Below are positions 26,934 to 35,570 of a stretch of DNA of 37,379 nt, piece by piece. The translations under genes were made by a program, and so were the position numbers. Positions within the stretch are counted from its first letter, which is position 1. Each line of letters starts with the position of its first letter. Source of the stretch: Rhodothermales bacterium. Its GTDB lineage: Bacteria; Bacteroidota; Rhodothermia; Rhodothermales; Bin80. The DNA is taken from NCBI GenBank assembly GCA_012271205.1, contig JAAXGT010000187.1, positions 1 through 37,379 of the forward strand, in the 5' to 3' direction. Below the pieces are notes generated by a model. The model made no database searches, was not told the origin of the DNA, and saw nothing but the letters and a program-made list of their open reading frames with translations.

Positions 26934-28010
26934 TCAGGTATCAGCTGATCCTGCAAAGTATTCCCGCACTATGTGTTTGAAGGCATCAACGGCCTGTTCA
27001 AGCTCTGCAATGTCAATGCTTTCATCCGACGTGTGTGACTTTTCACTTGTACCAGGACCAATCTTCACCGTTGGTACGTCACTGAGGTAAATCCAATCAC
27101 TGGCCGTAGGGGACCCGGTCGGACGACTGCCGGGGAGTGCCCGAAGGCATGCCTGAACAATATCGGCATCCACAGATGTAGCTACTGGAACGATACGATC
27201 GCTGTGGACGGTGACTTCAGATTCCAGAATTGACTGCACATGCTGCGTGATTTCCGCGTGCGTATAGGCCGGAGTACTGCGGATGTCGACGTAGAACGTG
27301 CATGAATCAGGGATGACATTGCGTGCAATGCCCCCTTCGATTGTGGTGATATTTACGCTCGGATAACCGACCCAAGGATCCTCACGTGCGAAGGTGAGAT
27401 CCTCCAGACGCTGTATGTCTCGCAGGGCCTTCAAAATGGCATTCTCTCCCAATTTGGCCCGGGCAGCGTGTGCGGACTTTCCTTTAGCGTCGACGCGCAA
27501 AATCATTAGTCCCTTTTGCGCCACCATAGGTACTAAGTTGGTTGGCTCACCCACTAGGGCCGCGTCCGGTTTTGGCACTACCTTGCGCAGCGCACGCAGG
27601 CCATTATGCTCAAAATCGGTTTCCTCGCATTCGGTTAGCGCAACCATTACCTGCCCTTGCAGAGGCGACCAGCCCTCTTCAGCCAGTTCGATCAGCGCAG
27701 CGGTCATGGCTGCGCCACTTGCCTTGGCGTCTGCAGTTCCACGTCCAAATAGCAGGCCGCCTAATTCAACCGGATCGAAAGGGTCGAAAGGATGGGCTCT
27801 CGATGGAGGTACTACATCGAGATGCGAGTTCAAAAGCAGCCGAGGTGTACCTTCTCCGAGCCAGAAGCAGACACTGTTACCCCAGCGGCACGTCGGCAAT
27901 CCGGCCGCCTCTGCGTATCCCTGCACAAATGCGCAAATGGCAGATTCCTGACGGCTGAGTGAAGGGAACCGTACCAATTCCTTTAGCAAACTCAGTGCTC
28001 GCGATGCCAT
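26934..28010 (-). CDS. argE: N-acyl-ornithine/N-acyl-citrulline deacylase (M20 family, ArgE-type)
   Basis: This M20 di-zinc hydrolase removes the N-acyl group in arginine synthesis. In a pathway with an N-acylornithine transcarbamylase the natural substrate is the N-acylcitrulline made by ArgF'. The 358-residue protein shows all site residues: His63 and Asp65 in NSHLDVVP, Asp94 in GRGTADAKAS, Glu129-Glu130 in TECEET, Glu155 in VGEPT, and a C-terminal His in EKSHTSDE. The dimerisation domain (GKSAHAARAKLGENAI) is intact. It is the last gene of the arg operon, three bases after argB. Acetyl or succinyl specificity cannot be read here directly. Confidence 0.9.
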   Translation of the reverse strand: MASRALSLLKELVRFPSLSRQESAICAFVQGYAEAAGLPTCRWGNSVCFWLGEGTPRLLLNSHLDVVPPSRAHPFDPFDPVELGGLLFGRGTADAKASGAAMTAALIELAEEGWSPLQGQVMVALTECEETDFEHNGLRALRKVVPKPDAALVGEPTNLVPMVAQKGLMILRVDAKGKSAHAARAKLGENAILKALRDIQRLEDLTFAREDPWVGYPSVNITTIEGGIARNVIPDSCTFYVDIRSTPAYTHAEITQHVQSILESEVTVHSDRIVPVATSVDADIVQACLRALPGSRPTGSPTASDWIYLSDVPTVKIGPGTSEKSHTSDESIDIAELEQAVDAFKHIVREYFAGSADT

Positions 28011-28013
28011 TGA

Positions 28014-28796
28014 TCACTCGACCACACGCGTGGCTCGATTTCTTTCCATAATGTCTTGCGGGCCCAGTATATACACATGGCCAATCCCGGACTTTATGGC
28101 CATCTGTGCCACGGTCAGCTTGACACCCATGCCACCCGATACCCAGCCATCCGCGAGCCCATTAGCAACGTCAGTCGCGTTACAGGTCTTTACGAGAGTA
28201 TTGGGCTGATTGTGATCCTGAAACAGGCCACCAGTTTTCGTGACAAAGAGTAACGTTTCAGCCTTGATGCTGGCAGCAATGGCACCTGCGACGGTGTCTG
28301 CATTCACATTGTAGCATTGGCCGGCCTCGTCCACGCCAAGAGGGGCCACAATCGGGAGAAATCCAGCGTCCAGAAGTACTGTCAGAACGCGGTTGTTGAC
28401 ACGCGCGATTTCACCGACCCAGCCAAAATCAACGACTTCTTCTTTTAGGATCCAAGGCTCTCGCTTGCACACCTGTATCAGTGATCCGTCGACTCCGCTC
28501 AGGCCGACTGCTTCCAGTCCGTGAGCGAAAGCCTGACTTACGAGTTGCACATTAACTTCGCCGCGCATAGCCCACTCTGCGATGGCCAGATCCAAATCTG
28601 TCGTTACGCGGCGTCCCTGAATAATGAGTGGCGAATGCCCCAGCCGATTCGCCAGTTTGGTCGACTGAGCACCTCCTCCATGTACGACAATGATCGGGCG
28701 GTTAATTTTCCGAACGAGTGACCAGAAGTCAGTCAGCTCGTCCAGTACGCCGCCGCCAATCTTGATGACAATCGTACCTATTTCGCAAGATTCCAT
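28014..28796 (-). CDS. argB: N-acetylglutamate kinase family (acyl-glutamate kinase)
   Basis: ArgB phosphorylates N-acylglutamate. It has 260 residues, with VIKIGGGVLDEL at the N-terminus, VVHGGGAQSTKLANRLG for the acyl-amino acid site, VDGSLIQV, NVNADTVAGAIA and the SGGMGVKLTVAQMAI nucleotide loop. The short length lacks the N-terminal helix of hexameric arginine-sensitive kinases, so direct arginine feedback is less likely. The start overlaps the argF' 3' end by 19 bases. Confidence 0.95.
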   Translation of the reverse strand: MESCEIGTIVIKIGGGVLDELTDFWSLVRKINRPIIVVHGGGAQSTKLANRLGHSPLIIQGRRVTTDLDLAIAEWAMRGEVNVQLVSQAFAHGLEAVGLSGVDGSLIQVCKREPWILKEEVVDFGWVGEIARVNNRVLTVLLDAGFLPIVAPLGVDEAGQCYNVNADTVAGAIAASIKAETLLFVTKTGGLFQDHNQPNTLVKTCNATDVANGLADGWVSGGMGVKLTVAQMAIKSGIGHVYILGPQDIMERNRATRVVE

Positions 28797-29815
28797 ACGC
28801 GTTCCAGTATGGCCATTTGGGCATACAGCCGGAATTCAGCCTGCAGCAGGTGGATGGCTTGTGGGCTGTCCAGTACGTCATCGTCAACCACGACACCGCG
28901 TCGGACAGGCAGGCAGTGCATGAACGAGGCCTTGCCCAAATGCGTTGTTGAGATACGCCAGCTTTGATACTGATTGCGTAGAACCAGTTCTGCGTCAGGA
29001 TCCGCATACCGCAAGCGACCTCCCCAGGATTTCGCGTAGATTACGTCAGCGCCAGCGGTGGCGGCATGCAGGTCATCGCACTCCTTTACCTGGCGGCCGT
29101 GACGCGCCGCATAGGATCTGGCAGTTTTCATCAAATCCGGATCCAGATCGAATCCTTCCGGCCTTGCCACAGTCACATCCATGCCCAAACGGGTGGCCAT
29201 AAGCAGGGCCGAATTCGGTACGGCCATTGGAAGCGCCTTGGGATGCCAGGCCCAGGAAAGCACAAACTTGCGCCCTTTTACCTTCCCTCCAAAGTGCGTG
29301 TGCAACGTTGCGGCATCCGCCAGGGCTTGGCACGGATGATAGAAGGCTGATTCAAGATTAATGATAGGTACCGTCGCTGCCTCAAGAATGCGTTTCATCC
29401 GTGCATCGTCCCGGTCCTCGGCATAGTCGGTTCCCGAAGCAAACAGGCGGACGCCGATCGCATCGTAGTAGCGTGAAAGCACACCGATTGCTTCCTGAAT
29501 ATGCTCCGCGGCATCCTGATCCATAACCTGATTGTCGCGCCATTCCATGCCCCATACACCGCTACCCGGAACAATGGTGCTCGTATGCGCGCCAAGGCGG
29601 GCGGCAGCCACTTCCATAGATGTGCGTGTGCGTAGCGAGGGATTGAAGAACACGAGTCCTAAGCTTCTAAATCGATCTGGTGAAGGTGTCGCTGGGGGTA
29701 CCGAATAGTGTCGTAGAGTGGCCGTTATATGTGTCTCCCAGGCAGTATCACTTTCCGGTGCCCAGGCGGTCAGGTGCTTCGGCGCGTTTTGCATTGCAAT
29801 ACCAGAACTGGGCAC
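28778..29815 (-). CDS. argF': N-succinylornithine (or N-acetylornithine) carbamoyltransferase
   Basis: This transcarbamylase acts on N-acylated ornithine rather than free ornithine. Carbamoyl-phosphate motifs are NPSLRTRTS and the C-terminal HCLPVRRG. The AOTC/SOTC-specific segment WHPKALPMAVPNS confirms the subfamily. The residue that separates N-acetyl (Glu92 in Xanthomonas) from N-succinyl (Pro90 in Bacteroides fragilis) specificity aligns with Ala103 in QDAAEHI (counted from the GTG; codon 29507-29509). Published Xanthomonas E92A mutants become succinylornithine enzymes, so succinyl specificity is predicted. The GTG at 29815 overlaps the argD stop (TAGTG); ATG 29794 is the alternative start. 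It has 345 residues by the longer count. Confidence 0.92.
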   Translation of the reverse strand: MPSSGIAMQNAPKHLTAWAPESDTAWETHITATLRHYSVPPATPSPDRFRSLGLVFFNPSLRTRTSMEVAAARLGAHTSTIVPGSGVWGMEWRDNQVMDQDAAEHIQEAIGVLSRYYDAIGVRLFASGTDYAEDRDDARMKRILEAATVPIINLESAFYHPCQALADAATLHTHFGGKVKGRKFVLSWAWHPKALPMAVPNSALLMATRLGMDVTVARPEGFDLDPDLMKTARSYAARHGRQVKECDDLHAATAGADVIYAKSWGGRLRYADPDAELVLRNQYQSWRISTTHLGKASFMHCLPVRRGVVVDDDVLDSPQAIHLLQAEFRLYAQMAILERVWNLAK

Positions 29816-30984
29816 TATTCGTGCAAGGTGGCCATGGTGTCGGCAAACGCTTGAGCAAAAAAGTCAATTTCGGCACCGCTTGTTGTTAGCGGAGGCATGA
29901 GCCGTATCACATGCGGATCTGCGCTGCCGCCGGCAAGCACATTGCGTTCACGCAGCGCAGCAAGAACGGGCTTGGCGGGCATGTCAAGCTTTAGTCCGAT
30001 GAGGCAGCCACGCCCGCGCACCTCCTGAACGTACGGTCGGGTTGCCTTTACGATCTGCTCAAAGATCGGTGCTGCGCGTTGCATCAGGTTCTCCGCCTGC
30101 AGCGTCGTAAGCACCGCGTCTACGGCAGCCATTGCCAGCATGCCGCCACCGAAGGTGGATCCCTGATCTCCATACTGTACCCCTTCCGCCAACGCATCAC
30201 TGGCCAGCACGGCACCCACTGGCATCCCACCGCCCAGACTCTTGGCTAGCGTGATCAGATCTGGCAACATCCCCATCTGCTCACTCATGCTGAATGTCCC
30301 TGTCCGGCCAACACCCGTCTGAATTTCATCGAAGATGAGCAGAACGCCATACTTGTTACAGAGTGCGCGCAACTCCCTGTAGTACTCATCCGGTGCCTGT
30401 ACTATGCCAGCTATGCTCTGAATCGGCTCCAAAATGACGGCAGCAATGTCTCTATTGTCTTGCAGTATTGCTTCCACAGCCGAAAGATCTCCAAACGGAG
30501 CGAATACGGTCTCGGCGAGCATGTCGGCGTAGGGCGCACGATAGTTGGAATTCCAGGTTGTTGCCAGGCTGCCTAGGGTCCGTCCGTGGAAGTCGCCTTC
30601 CATGGCGATGATACCGCTGCGCTGTGTCGCCTTGCGGGCTATCTTGAGCGCGGTTTCCACGGCTTCTGTACCCGAATTGCAAAAGAATATCTGCCTGAGC
30701 GGAGCCATTTTCGCCAAACGCATCGCAGCAGTGGCACGCACGTCGCTATACACGACATTGGAGTAGAAAAGCAGTTTCTCGCTCTGCCGCTTTAGCGCCG
30801 CGGTTACGCGAGGGGGGCAGTGGCCCAGAATGGTGACACAGTGACCGCCGTAACAGTCGAGATATTTCTTACCGTTCGAATCCCAGACCCAAGTGCCCTC
30901 CCCGCGGACGAGCGCAAGCGGCATTTTGCGGTACGTCGGGATAAGGTGTGCGTCTTCCTTGCGAATGATTTCTGGAGTTGTCAT
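29815..30984 (-). CDS. argD: Acyl-ornithine aminotransferase
   Basis: This class III PLP enzyme makes N-acylornithine from N-acylglutamate semialdehyde. It has 389 residues. The PLP site is complete: NSGTEAVETALK (103-114), FHGRTLGSLA, LIFDEIQTGVGRTG with Asp219, and Schiff-base Lys248 in TLAKSLGGGMP. The QGSTFGGGMLAMAA phosphate loop follows. Some family members also serve lysine synthesis. The start overlaps the argC stop by four bases and its stop abuts the argF' GTG. Confidence 0.95.
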   Translation of the reverse strand: MTTPEIIRKEDAHLIPTYRKMPLALVRGEGTWVWDSNGKKYLDCYGGHCVTILGHCPPRVTAALKRQSEKLLFYSNVVYSDVRATAAMRLAKMAPLRQIFFCNSGTEAVETALKIARKATQRSGIIAMEGDFHGRTLGSLATTWNSNYRAPYADMLAETVFAPFGDLSAVEAILQDNRDIAAVILEPIQSIAGIVQAPDEYYRELRALCNKYGVLLIFDEIQTGVGRTGTFSMSEQMGMLPDLITLAKSLGGGMPVGAVLASDALAEGVQYGDQGSTFGGGMLAMAAVDAVLTTLQAENLMQRAAPIFEQIVKATRPYVQEVRGRGCLIGLKLDMPAKPVLAALRERNVLAGGSADPHVIRLMPPLTTSGAEIDFFAQAFADTMATLHE

Positions 30985-31979
30985 TCAACGGGTGGCAAGA
31001 GTCCGGTGGTTTCCGGCCAGTTCAACAGCAGGTTCAGGTTCTGAATTGCTTGAGATGCGGCCCCCTTCAGGAGATTGTCCAGTGCAAAGCCGATCACCAA
31101 GTGCCCGTCCCGTAAGATCCAGCCTACATCGCAGTAGGGTGTGAGGGCGGCAAAGCGCAGTTCGGGAAGCTGGCCCGGCCATAGGCGCACGCAGGCGGTC
31201 TTACCATAGGCTTGATCAAACCACTCGCCGACCATCGCTTCATCCGCGTCACTGTTCACGTGTACTGTTCCCCAGATACCGCGCGTCCATGGTCCGGATG
31301 CCGGCACCATAGCGATGTCCGTATCCCGGTTCAAGAATTGAGTTACTTCGGGCAAATGCTGATGATTGAGCACTTTGTAAGCACGCACGTTGCCTTCCCG
31401 TTCCGGAAAATGGGTCGTTGATTTTGGCCGCGTGCCGGAGCCTGAAGCTCCTGTTATTGCCGTAACGGCTGCGCGAAAAGCGCCGATGTGCTGGTTTAAC
31501 GGCCAGACTGCCAGAAGCAAACCGGTGGCAAAGCAGCCTGGGTTGGCAATGCGCCGGGTTGTGTAGGGCGAAAAGATCTCGGGGACGCCGTAGGTAAACG
31601 AGTCCGACAAATGCCGTGCCGGATGCTTGGTCTCAAACAGGGTTTCGTAAACATCCAGATCTTCGTACCTGAAATCCGCACTCAAGTCCACAATTGGCCC
31701 AGAAAACTCTCGTCCGACCAGTTCTGCTACAGTAAGTGCCCCCCGGCGATGCTCAGCGGCAACTAGGGCTGCATCCACGTTTGATAAGTCCAGGCTGTCC
31801 GGATCCGTGAATAACAGGTTACTGTGCCCGCGAAGCATCGGATGCGCGACATGGAGCGGCTGATCTGCGTACGTGCGACTGGTTACATGCTCCAGCATAG
31901 CCAACGGATGTTGCAACACAAGGCGGATCAATTCGCGTCCGACATAGCCCCCGCCATGAAGAATGGAAATCCGCTTCAT
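30981..31979 (-). CDS. argC: N-acyl-gamma-glutamyl-phosphate reductase
   Basis: ArgC reduces N-acylglutamyl phosphate to the semialdehyde with NADPH. It has 332 residues. The nucleotide-binding GGGYVGREL is at residues 9-17, catalytic Cys149 is in ANPGCFATG, and the TGASGSGTRP and NHQHLPEV blocks follow. The N-terminal glycine motif has His in ILHGGGY where family members usually have Gly or Ser. It overlaps argG and argD by four bases on each side, so the operon is tightly coupled. Confidence 0.95.
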   Translation of the reverse strand: MKRISILHGGGYVGRELIRLVLQHPLAMLEHVTSRTYADQPLHVAHPMLRGHSNLLFTDPDSLDLSNVDAALVAAEHRRGALTVAELVGREFSGPIVDLSADFRYEDLDVYETLFETKHPARHLSDSFTYGVPEIFSPYTTRRIANPGCFATGLLLAVWPLNQHIGAFRAAVTAITGASGSGTRPKSTTHFPEREGNVRAYKVLNHQHLPEVTQFLNRDTDIAMVPASGPWTRGIWGTVHVNSDADEAMVGEWFDQAYGKTACVRLWPGQLPELRFAALTPYCDVGWILRDGHLVIGFALDNLLKGAASQAIQNLNLLLNWPETTGLLPPVE

Positions 31980-33166
31980 CGTGTCCGCCGCACCTTGTTG
32001 GCGAGATAAGCCTGAAGTCCACTAAGCTTGGAATAGCTGCGTGCGTCTTTCCCGTCCCAAAGGGCGGGCTCTTCGCCGTAGGTGGCTACGCCTGTATCGA
32101 ACATCGAGTACGGGCTTCCGCAACCCTGCACTCGGATATTACCGCGGTAAAGCTGTACGGTCACATCCCCGGTTACTACTCTTTGTGAGGATAACAGGAA
32201 CGCCTCAATATCACGCATCACCGGATCAAAGTGCTGCCCTTCATGAAGCAGCAGGCCGTAAAAGTCAGCCAGCTGGTCCTTTTGAAACCGTTGCCACTTG
32301 GTAAGGACGATCTTCTCGAGTTCGCGATGCGCTGTGATCAAAATAAGTGCGGCAGCTGCTTCAAAGGCTACGCGTCCTTTGAGGCCCAGAATCGTGTCCC
32401 CCACGTGAATGTCCCGTCCGACACCATGTGCATCACCGAGTTTAGCCAAGGCTGCAATCAGCGCCACGGAATCCAGGCTGTTTCCGTCCAGAGCGGTTGG
32501 AAGTCCATTCTCGAATAAAATGCGGACAAGTGCCGGGTCATCAGGGGCCTCGAATGGGGACACCGAGTGTGGATAAGCATCCTCAGGGAGGGGCTGCCTT
32601 GTTCCGAGTGTCTCAGCGCCTCCTACAGTTGTGCCCCAGAGTCCGTCATTGATTGAGTAACGCGTGGTCTCAGCCGGCACTGCGTAGCCGCGGCTGCTCA
32701 GATACTCTGTTGTGAACTGGCGCGTCAAGCCTTGGTCGCGAATCGGGGTAATGAGGTCCATATCATCCGCCAACAGGCGCACTACCACGTCAAAGCGTAT
32801 CTGATCATTGCCGGCTCCGGTACTTCCGTGGGCAATAGCCCGCGCGCCTACTCTGCGTGCCGTCTTGACTACCTGCTGCGCCTGTACGACTCGTTCCGCC
32901 CCGACGCACAGCGGATAAACACCGCCGCGCAGCACGTTGCCCATAATCAAATAGCGCAGATGATCTTCAAAAAGCTGCTCTTTGGCATCGACGTGAATAT
33001 GATCTACGGCGCCCAATTCCTTGGATCGCGCGCGCAATACGGACTCCGAGGCCGAACCACCTGTATCAACCGTGACGGTATAGACCGACTCGTTATACGT
33101 TTCACGCAAGTAGGGCACGCAGAACGACGTGTCCAGCCCACCACTAAAAGCCAATACGATCGACAT
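31976..33166 (-). CDS. argG: Argininosuccinate synthase
   Basis: ArgG condenses citrulline with aspartate using ATP, the step after deacylation of N-acylcitrulline. It has 396 residues from ATG 33166; an ATG at 33181 would add five. The PP-loop SGGLDTS is at residues 8-14, followed by VYTVTVDTGG, GSTGAGNDQIRFD and the EDAYPHSVSPFEAPDDPA substrate segment. It is the first gene of the arg operon, with a strong inverted repeat just upstream. Confidence 0.95.
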   Translation of the reverse strand: MSIVLAFSGGLDTSFCVPYLRETYNESVYTVTVDTGGSASESVLRARSKELGAVDHIHVDAKEQLFEDHLRYLIMGNVLRGGVYPLCVGAERVVQAQQVVKTARRVGARAIAHGSTGAGNDQIRFDVVVRLLADDMDLITPIRDQGLTRQFTTEYLSSRGYAVPAETTRYSINDGLWGTTVGGAETLGTRQPLPEDAYPHSVSPFEAPDDPALVRILFENGLPTALDGNSLDSVALIAALAKLGDAHGVGRDIHVGDTILGLKGRVAFEAAAALILITAHRELEKIVLTKWQRFQKDQLADFYGLLLHEGQHFDPVMRDIEAFLLSSQRVVTGDVTVQLYRGNIRVQGCGSPYSMFDTGVATYGEEPALWDGKDARSYSKLSGLQAYLANKVRRTR

Positions 33167-33187
33167 TCGAACTGAATGCATAAAAGT

Positions 33188-33220
33188 AAGGCGCTGATCA
33201 ACTGACAGAATCAGCGCCTT
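33188..33220. promoter_or_regulatory. 11-bp inverted repeat just upstream of argG
   Basis: AAGGCGCTGAT (33188-33198) and ATCAGCGCCTT (33210-33220) are perfect complements around an 11-base spacer. On the argG strand the arm ends six bases before the ATG at 33181, with ACTTTT between. It could be an operator, or an RNA hairpin that masks the ribosome site or acts as an attenuator. No gene for a matching regulator is in the window. Confidence 0.55.
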
Positions 33221-33339
33221 CCCTTAAACAACCTCTAACCCCTTTGAGCAAAAACTTTTACGCATATAAATCCGATTGGATCATATGTATGGATCAGGGC
33301 CCGGAAACGGCTGTACAAATCAGTCGGTCTGCAAGGAGC

Positions 33340-34437
33340 ATGATCTACGAGCTTAAGGTACTCTCCGAATCCAGCGACGTAGGCCCAAACGGTCGCGATC
33401 CATCCCGGGTGCCGGATGGATTCGGGCTGTCTTACAATCCAGAAAATGCCGCGGCTCACGTGCTGGCCGATGGGTTCGGGCGGCTGCACACGTATTTACG
33501 GATTTCATTGGTCGAGCACTGCAATTTGCGATGCCGCTATTGCATGCCGGATGAGGGGCTGGAATGGACTCCGTCAGAACAGTTGCTCACAGATAGCGAG
33601 ATCATCCGGGTGGCGCGTCTGTTTGTGCGGCACGGAGTCTGCAAGATCCGGCTCACAGGCGGAGAGCCGCTCCTTAGGCCGGGTATAGAGAACATTGCTT
33701 CGGCGATAGCGGCATTACCCGGCCTGCGCACGCTTGCACTGACGACCAATGGGCTTCTGTTACCCAGAAAACTGCCCCGCTTGAAACAAGTGGGCGTCAA
33801 TCTCTTGAATCTTAGTCTGGATACGTTGAAGCCCAACCGATTTAAAGCCATTACGCGGCGCAAGGGATTGCATTTAGTCATGAAGGCTCTGGAAACGGCG
33901 CTGCAACACGGTTACGACCCCGTTAAAATCAATTGTGTGGTCATGCGAGGCGTAAACGATGACGAACTCGAGGACTTTGTCGAATTGACCCGGGATCGGT
34001 CGGTAGAGGTGCGCTTTATCGAGTTCATGCCTTTTGATGGTAATCAGTGGGATGAGCGGCATCTCTTTGCCTACGAAGACATGCTGGCGGCCATTCAGAA
34101 GAAATACTCCCTCAAGAAGTGTGCGAATGGTCTCCACGATACGTCTCGTACATACCACGTACCCGGGTTCCGTGGGAAGGTGGGATTTATCACGTCAATG
34201 ACTGACAATTTTTGCGAAGGGTGCAACCGCCTGCGTATTACGGCAGATGGAAACCTGAAGGTCTGCCTGTTTGGCCGAAGCGAAGTCAGCCTGCGCGGCG
34301 CGATGCGGGCTGGTGCAAGCGATGATGATCTTATTCAGCTTGTTGATCACGCTATTGGGCGCAAACATGCGCGACACGCCGGTATGCATGCCATTGCCGC
34401 GAGCAAGAACCGACCGATGATTACAATTGGTGGCTAA
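33340..34437 (+). CDS. moaA: GTP 3',8-cyclase MoaA (molybdenum cofactor synthesis)
   Basis: MoaA is the radical-SAM enzyme that begins molybdopterin synthesis from GTP with MoaC. The SAM cluster motif EHCNLRCRYC (Cx3Cx2C) follows GRLHTYLRISLV. The C-terminal cluster cysteines lie in FCEGCNRLRI and KVCLFG, and the protein ends in the required Gly-Gly. The start is unclear. ATG 33340 gives 365 residues, GTG 33460 gives 325, the usual family length, and an in-frame frame reaches back to 33244. Residues before the GRLHTYLRI block show no similarity. AAGGAG at 33333-33338 is too close to ATG 33340 to be a good signal. No other moa gene is in the window. Confidence 0.93.
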   Translation: MIYELKVLSESSDVGPNGRDPSRVPDGFGLSYNPENAAAHVLADGFGRLHTYLRISLVEHCNLRCRYCMPDEGLEWTPSEQLLTDSEIIRVARLFVRHGVCKIRLTGGEPLLRPGIENIASAIAALPGLRTLALTTNGLLLPRKLPRLKQVGVNLLNLSLDTLKPNRFKAITRRKGLHLVMKALETALQHGYDPVKINCVVMRGVNDDELEDFVELTRDRSVEVRFIEFMPFDGNQWDERHLFAYEDMLAAIQKKYSLKKCANGLHDTSRTYHVPGFRGKVGFITSMTDNFCEGCNRLRITADGNLKVCLFGRSEVSLRGAMRAGASDDDLIQLVDHAIGRKHARHAGMHAIAASKNRPMITIGG

Positions 34438-34438
34438 C

Positions 34439-35260
34439 ATGCTAAAAGTTTGCTTGCTGCTTCTTTTGCAGTCTGCTCCCGTGCCGGACTTGACTGTAAT
34501 GACCTTCAATATCCGGTACGACAATCCGGATGACGGTCCAAGTGCGTGGCCCCTGCGAAAGGAACGCGTCGCAGATGTGATGCAGCGGGCGGATGTGATT
34601 GGAGTGCAAGAAGCGCTAAAGCACCAGGTATCCGATTTGGAGGCCATGCTTTCCGACTTCACGTGGATAGGTGTAGGTCGGGACGATGGCGTGGATCAGG
34701 GCGAATTCGCACCTATATTCTATCGGACGGACCTTTTTCAAGTAGTTCGCAGCGGTACGTTCTGGTTGTCGGAGTCCCCCGAGACGCCAGGAAGCAAGAG
34801 TTGGGATGCAGCCATTACTCGCATTGTGACGTGGACGCAGCTCAAAAGCCTAGTGTCAGGGAATACTTTCTGGTTGTTCAACACACACTTTGATCATCGC
34901 GGCAGAGAGGCCCGAAGACGTAGTGCGAAATTGCTAATGAAAAAAGTTGTGGAGCTGGCGGGTGAAAGCACGGTGCTGGTCACGGGTGATTTCAATGCAA
35001 CGCCAGATACTGAGGTATACGCTACTATGACGGGAAACCAGTTGGCGGATGCTTGTGCTCCAAACACCACGCTACGCTTGGGGCCTAGGGGTACGTTCAG
35101 CGGTTTTGAAGTCAACGAGCTCACTCCTACCCGTCGTATTGACTATGTGTTTGCAAGTCGCTTGCTTTCGGTGCAGTCATGCGAGGCCATTATCGATGTC
35201 GAGGACGGCCGATATGTATCCGATCATATTCCTGTCTTGATCACGTTAGGTCGTCAGTAA
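34439..35260 (+). CDS. Exported endonuclease/exonuclease/phosphatase-family hydrolase
   Basis: A 273-residue EEP-superfamily (PF03372) metal-dependent phosphoesterase. A short hydrophobic N-terminus (MLKVCLLLLLQSAP) predicts export. Catalytic blocks are MTFNIRYDN, GVQEAL with the metal-binding Glu, FNTHFDHRG, VTGDFNATPDT and the final YVSDHIPVLITL (Ser-Asp-His). Exported members of this subgroup usually hydrolyse phosphodiesters, but the natural substrate is unknown. It starts one base after the moaA stop, so it is co-transcribed with moaA. Confidence 0.9.
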   Translation: MLKVCLLLLLQSAPVPDLTVMTFNIRYDNPDDGPSAWPLRKERVADVMQRADVIGVQEALKHQVSDLEAMLSDFTWIGVGRDDGVDQGEFAPIFYRTDLFQVVRSGTFWLSESPETPGSKSWDAAITRIVTWTQLKSLVSGNTFWLFNTHFDHRGREARRRSAKLLMKKVVELAGESTVLVTGDFNATPDTEVYATMTGNQLADACAPNTTLRLGPRGTFSGFEVNELTPTRRIDYVFASRLLSVQSCEAIIDVEDGRYVSDHIPVLITLGRQ

Positions 35261-35570
35261 TTGTTCTGGAGCCTCACTTCCTAATTGGACCAGGGCTGGC
35301 AGATTCGGAGAAACATGCACTTCCTAACTCGCAAGAAGCGGAAGGCATGGCTATCGATGTCGACACGGATGCGAGGTCTCTGCTCGCACCTTAAACCTGA
35401 GGTCGTTGAGCATCTCGAGTGTCGAGGGGCTACCGTGCCCTGCGAAACGCCCGTAAAGTCCTACTTGGTCTCCAGCATCTGTGCCTGGTCCCGACAAGGC
35501 TGCCACTTGTGCTTTCTGCCATGCCCGTGCTTGGGAATGGGCGTTTGACGAATCTAAGGGTGACTGGATG
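35261..35570. other. Gene-poor spacer between convergent genes
   Basis: About 310 bases with several short open frames in all phases but no recognisable protein, terminator or repeat. A CTCGA/TCGAG dyad at 35414-35426 is the only short symmetry noticed. Confidence 0.4.

Noticed and set aside
35285-35548. Short plus frames rich in Cys between the EEP gene and the DUF1801 gene
   Set aside because: Several overlapping frames of similar length, none with a start signal or protein pattern. A link to a transposase C-terminus was tried by eye and did not hold.
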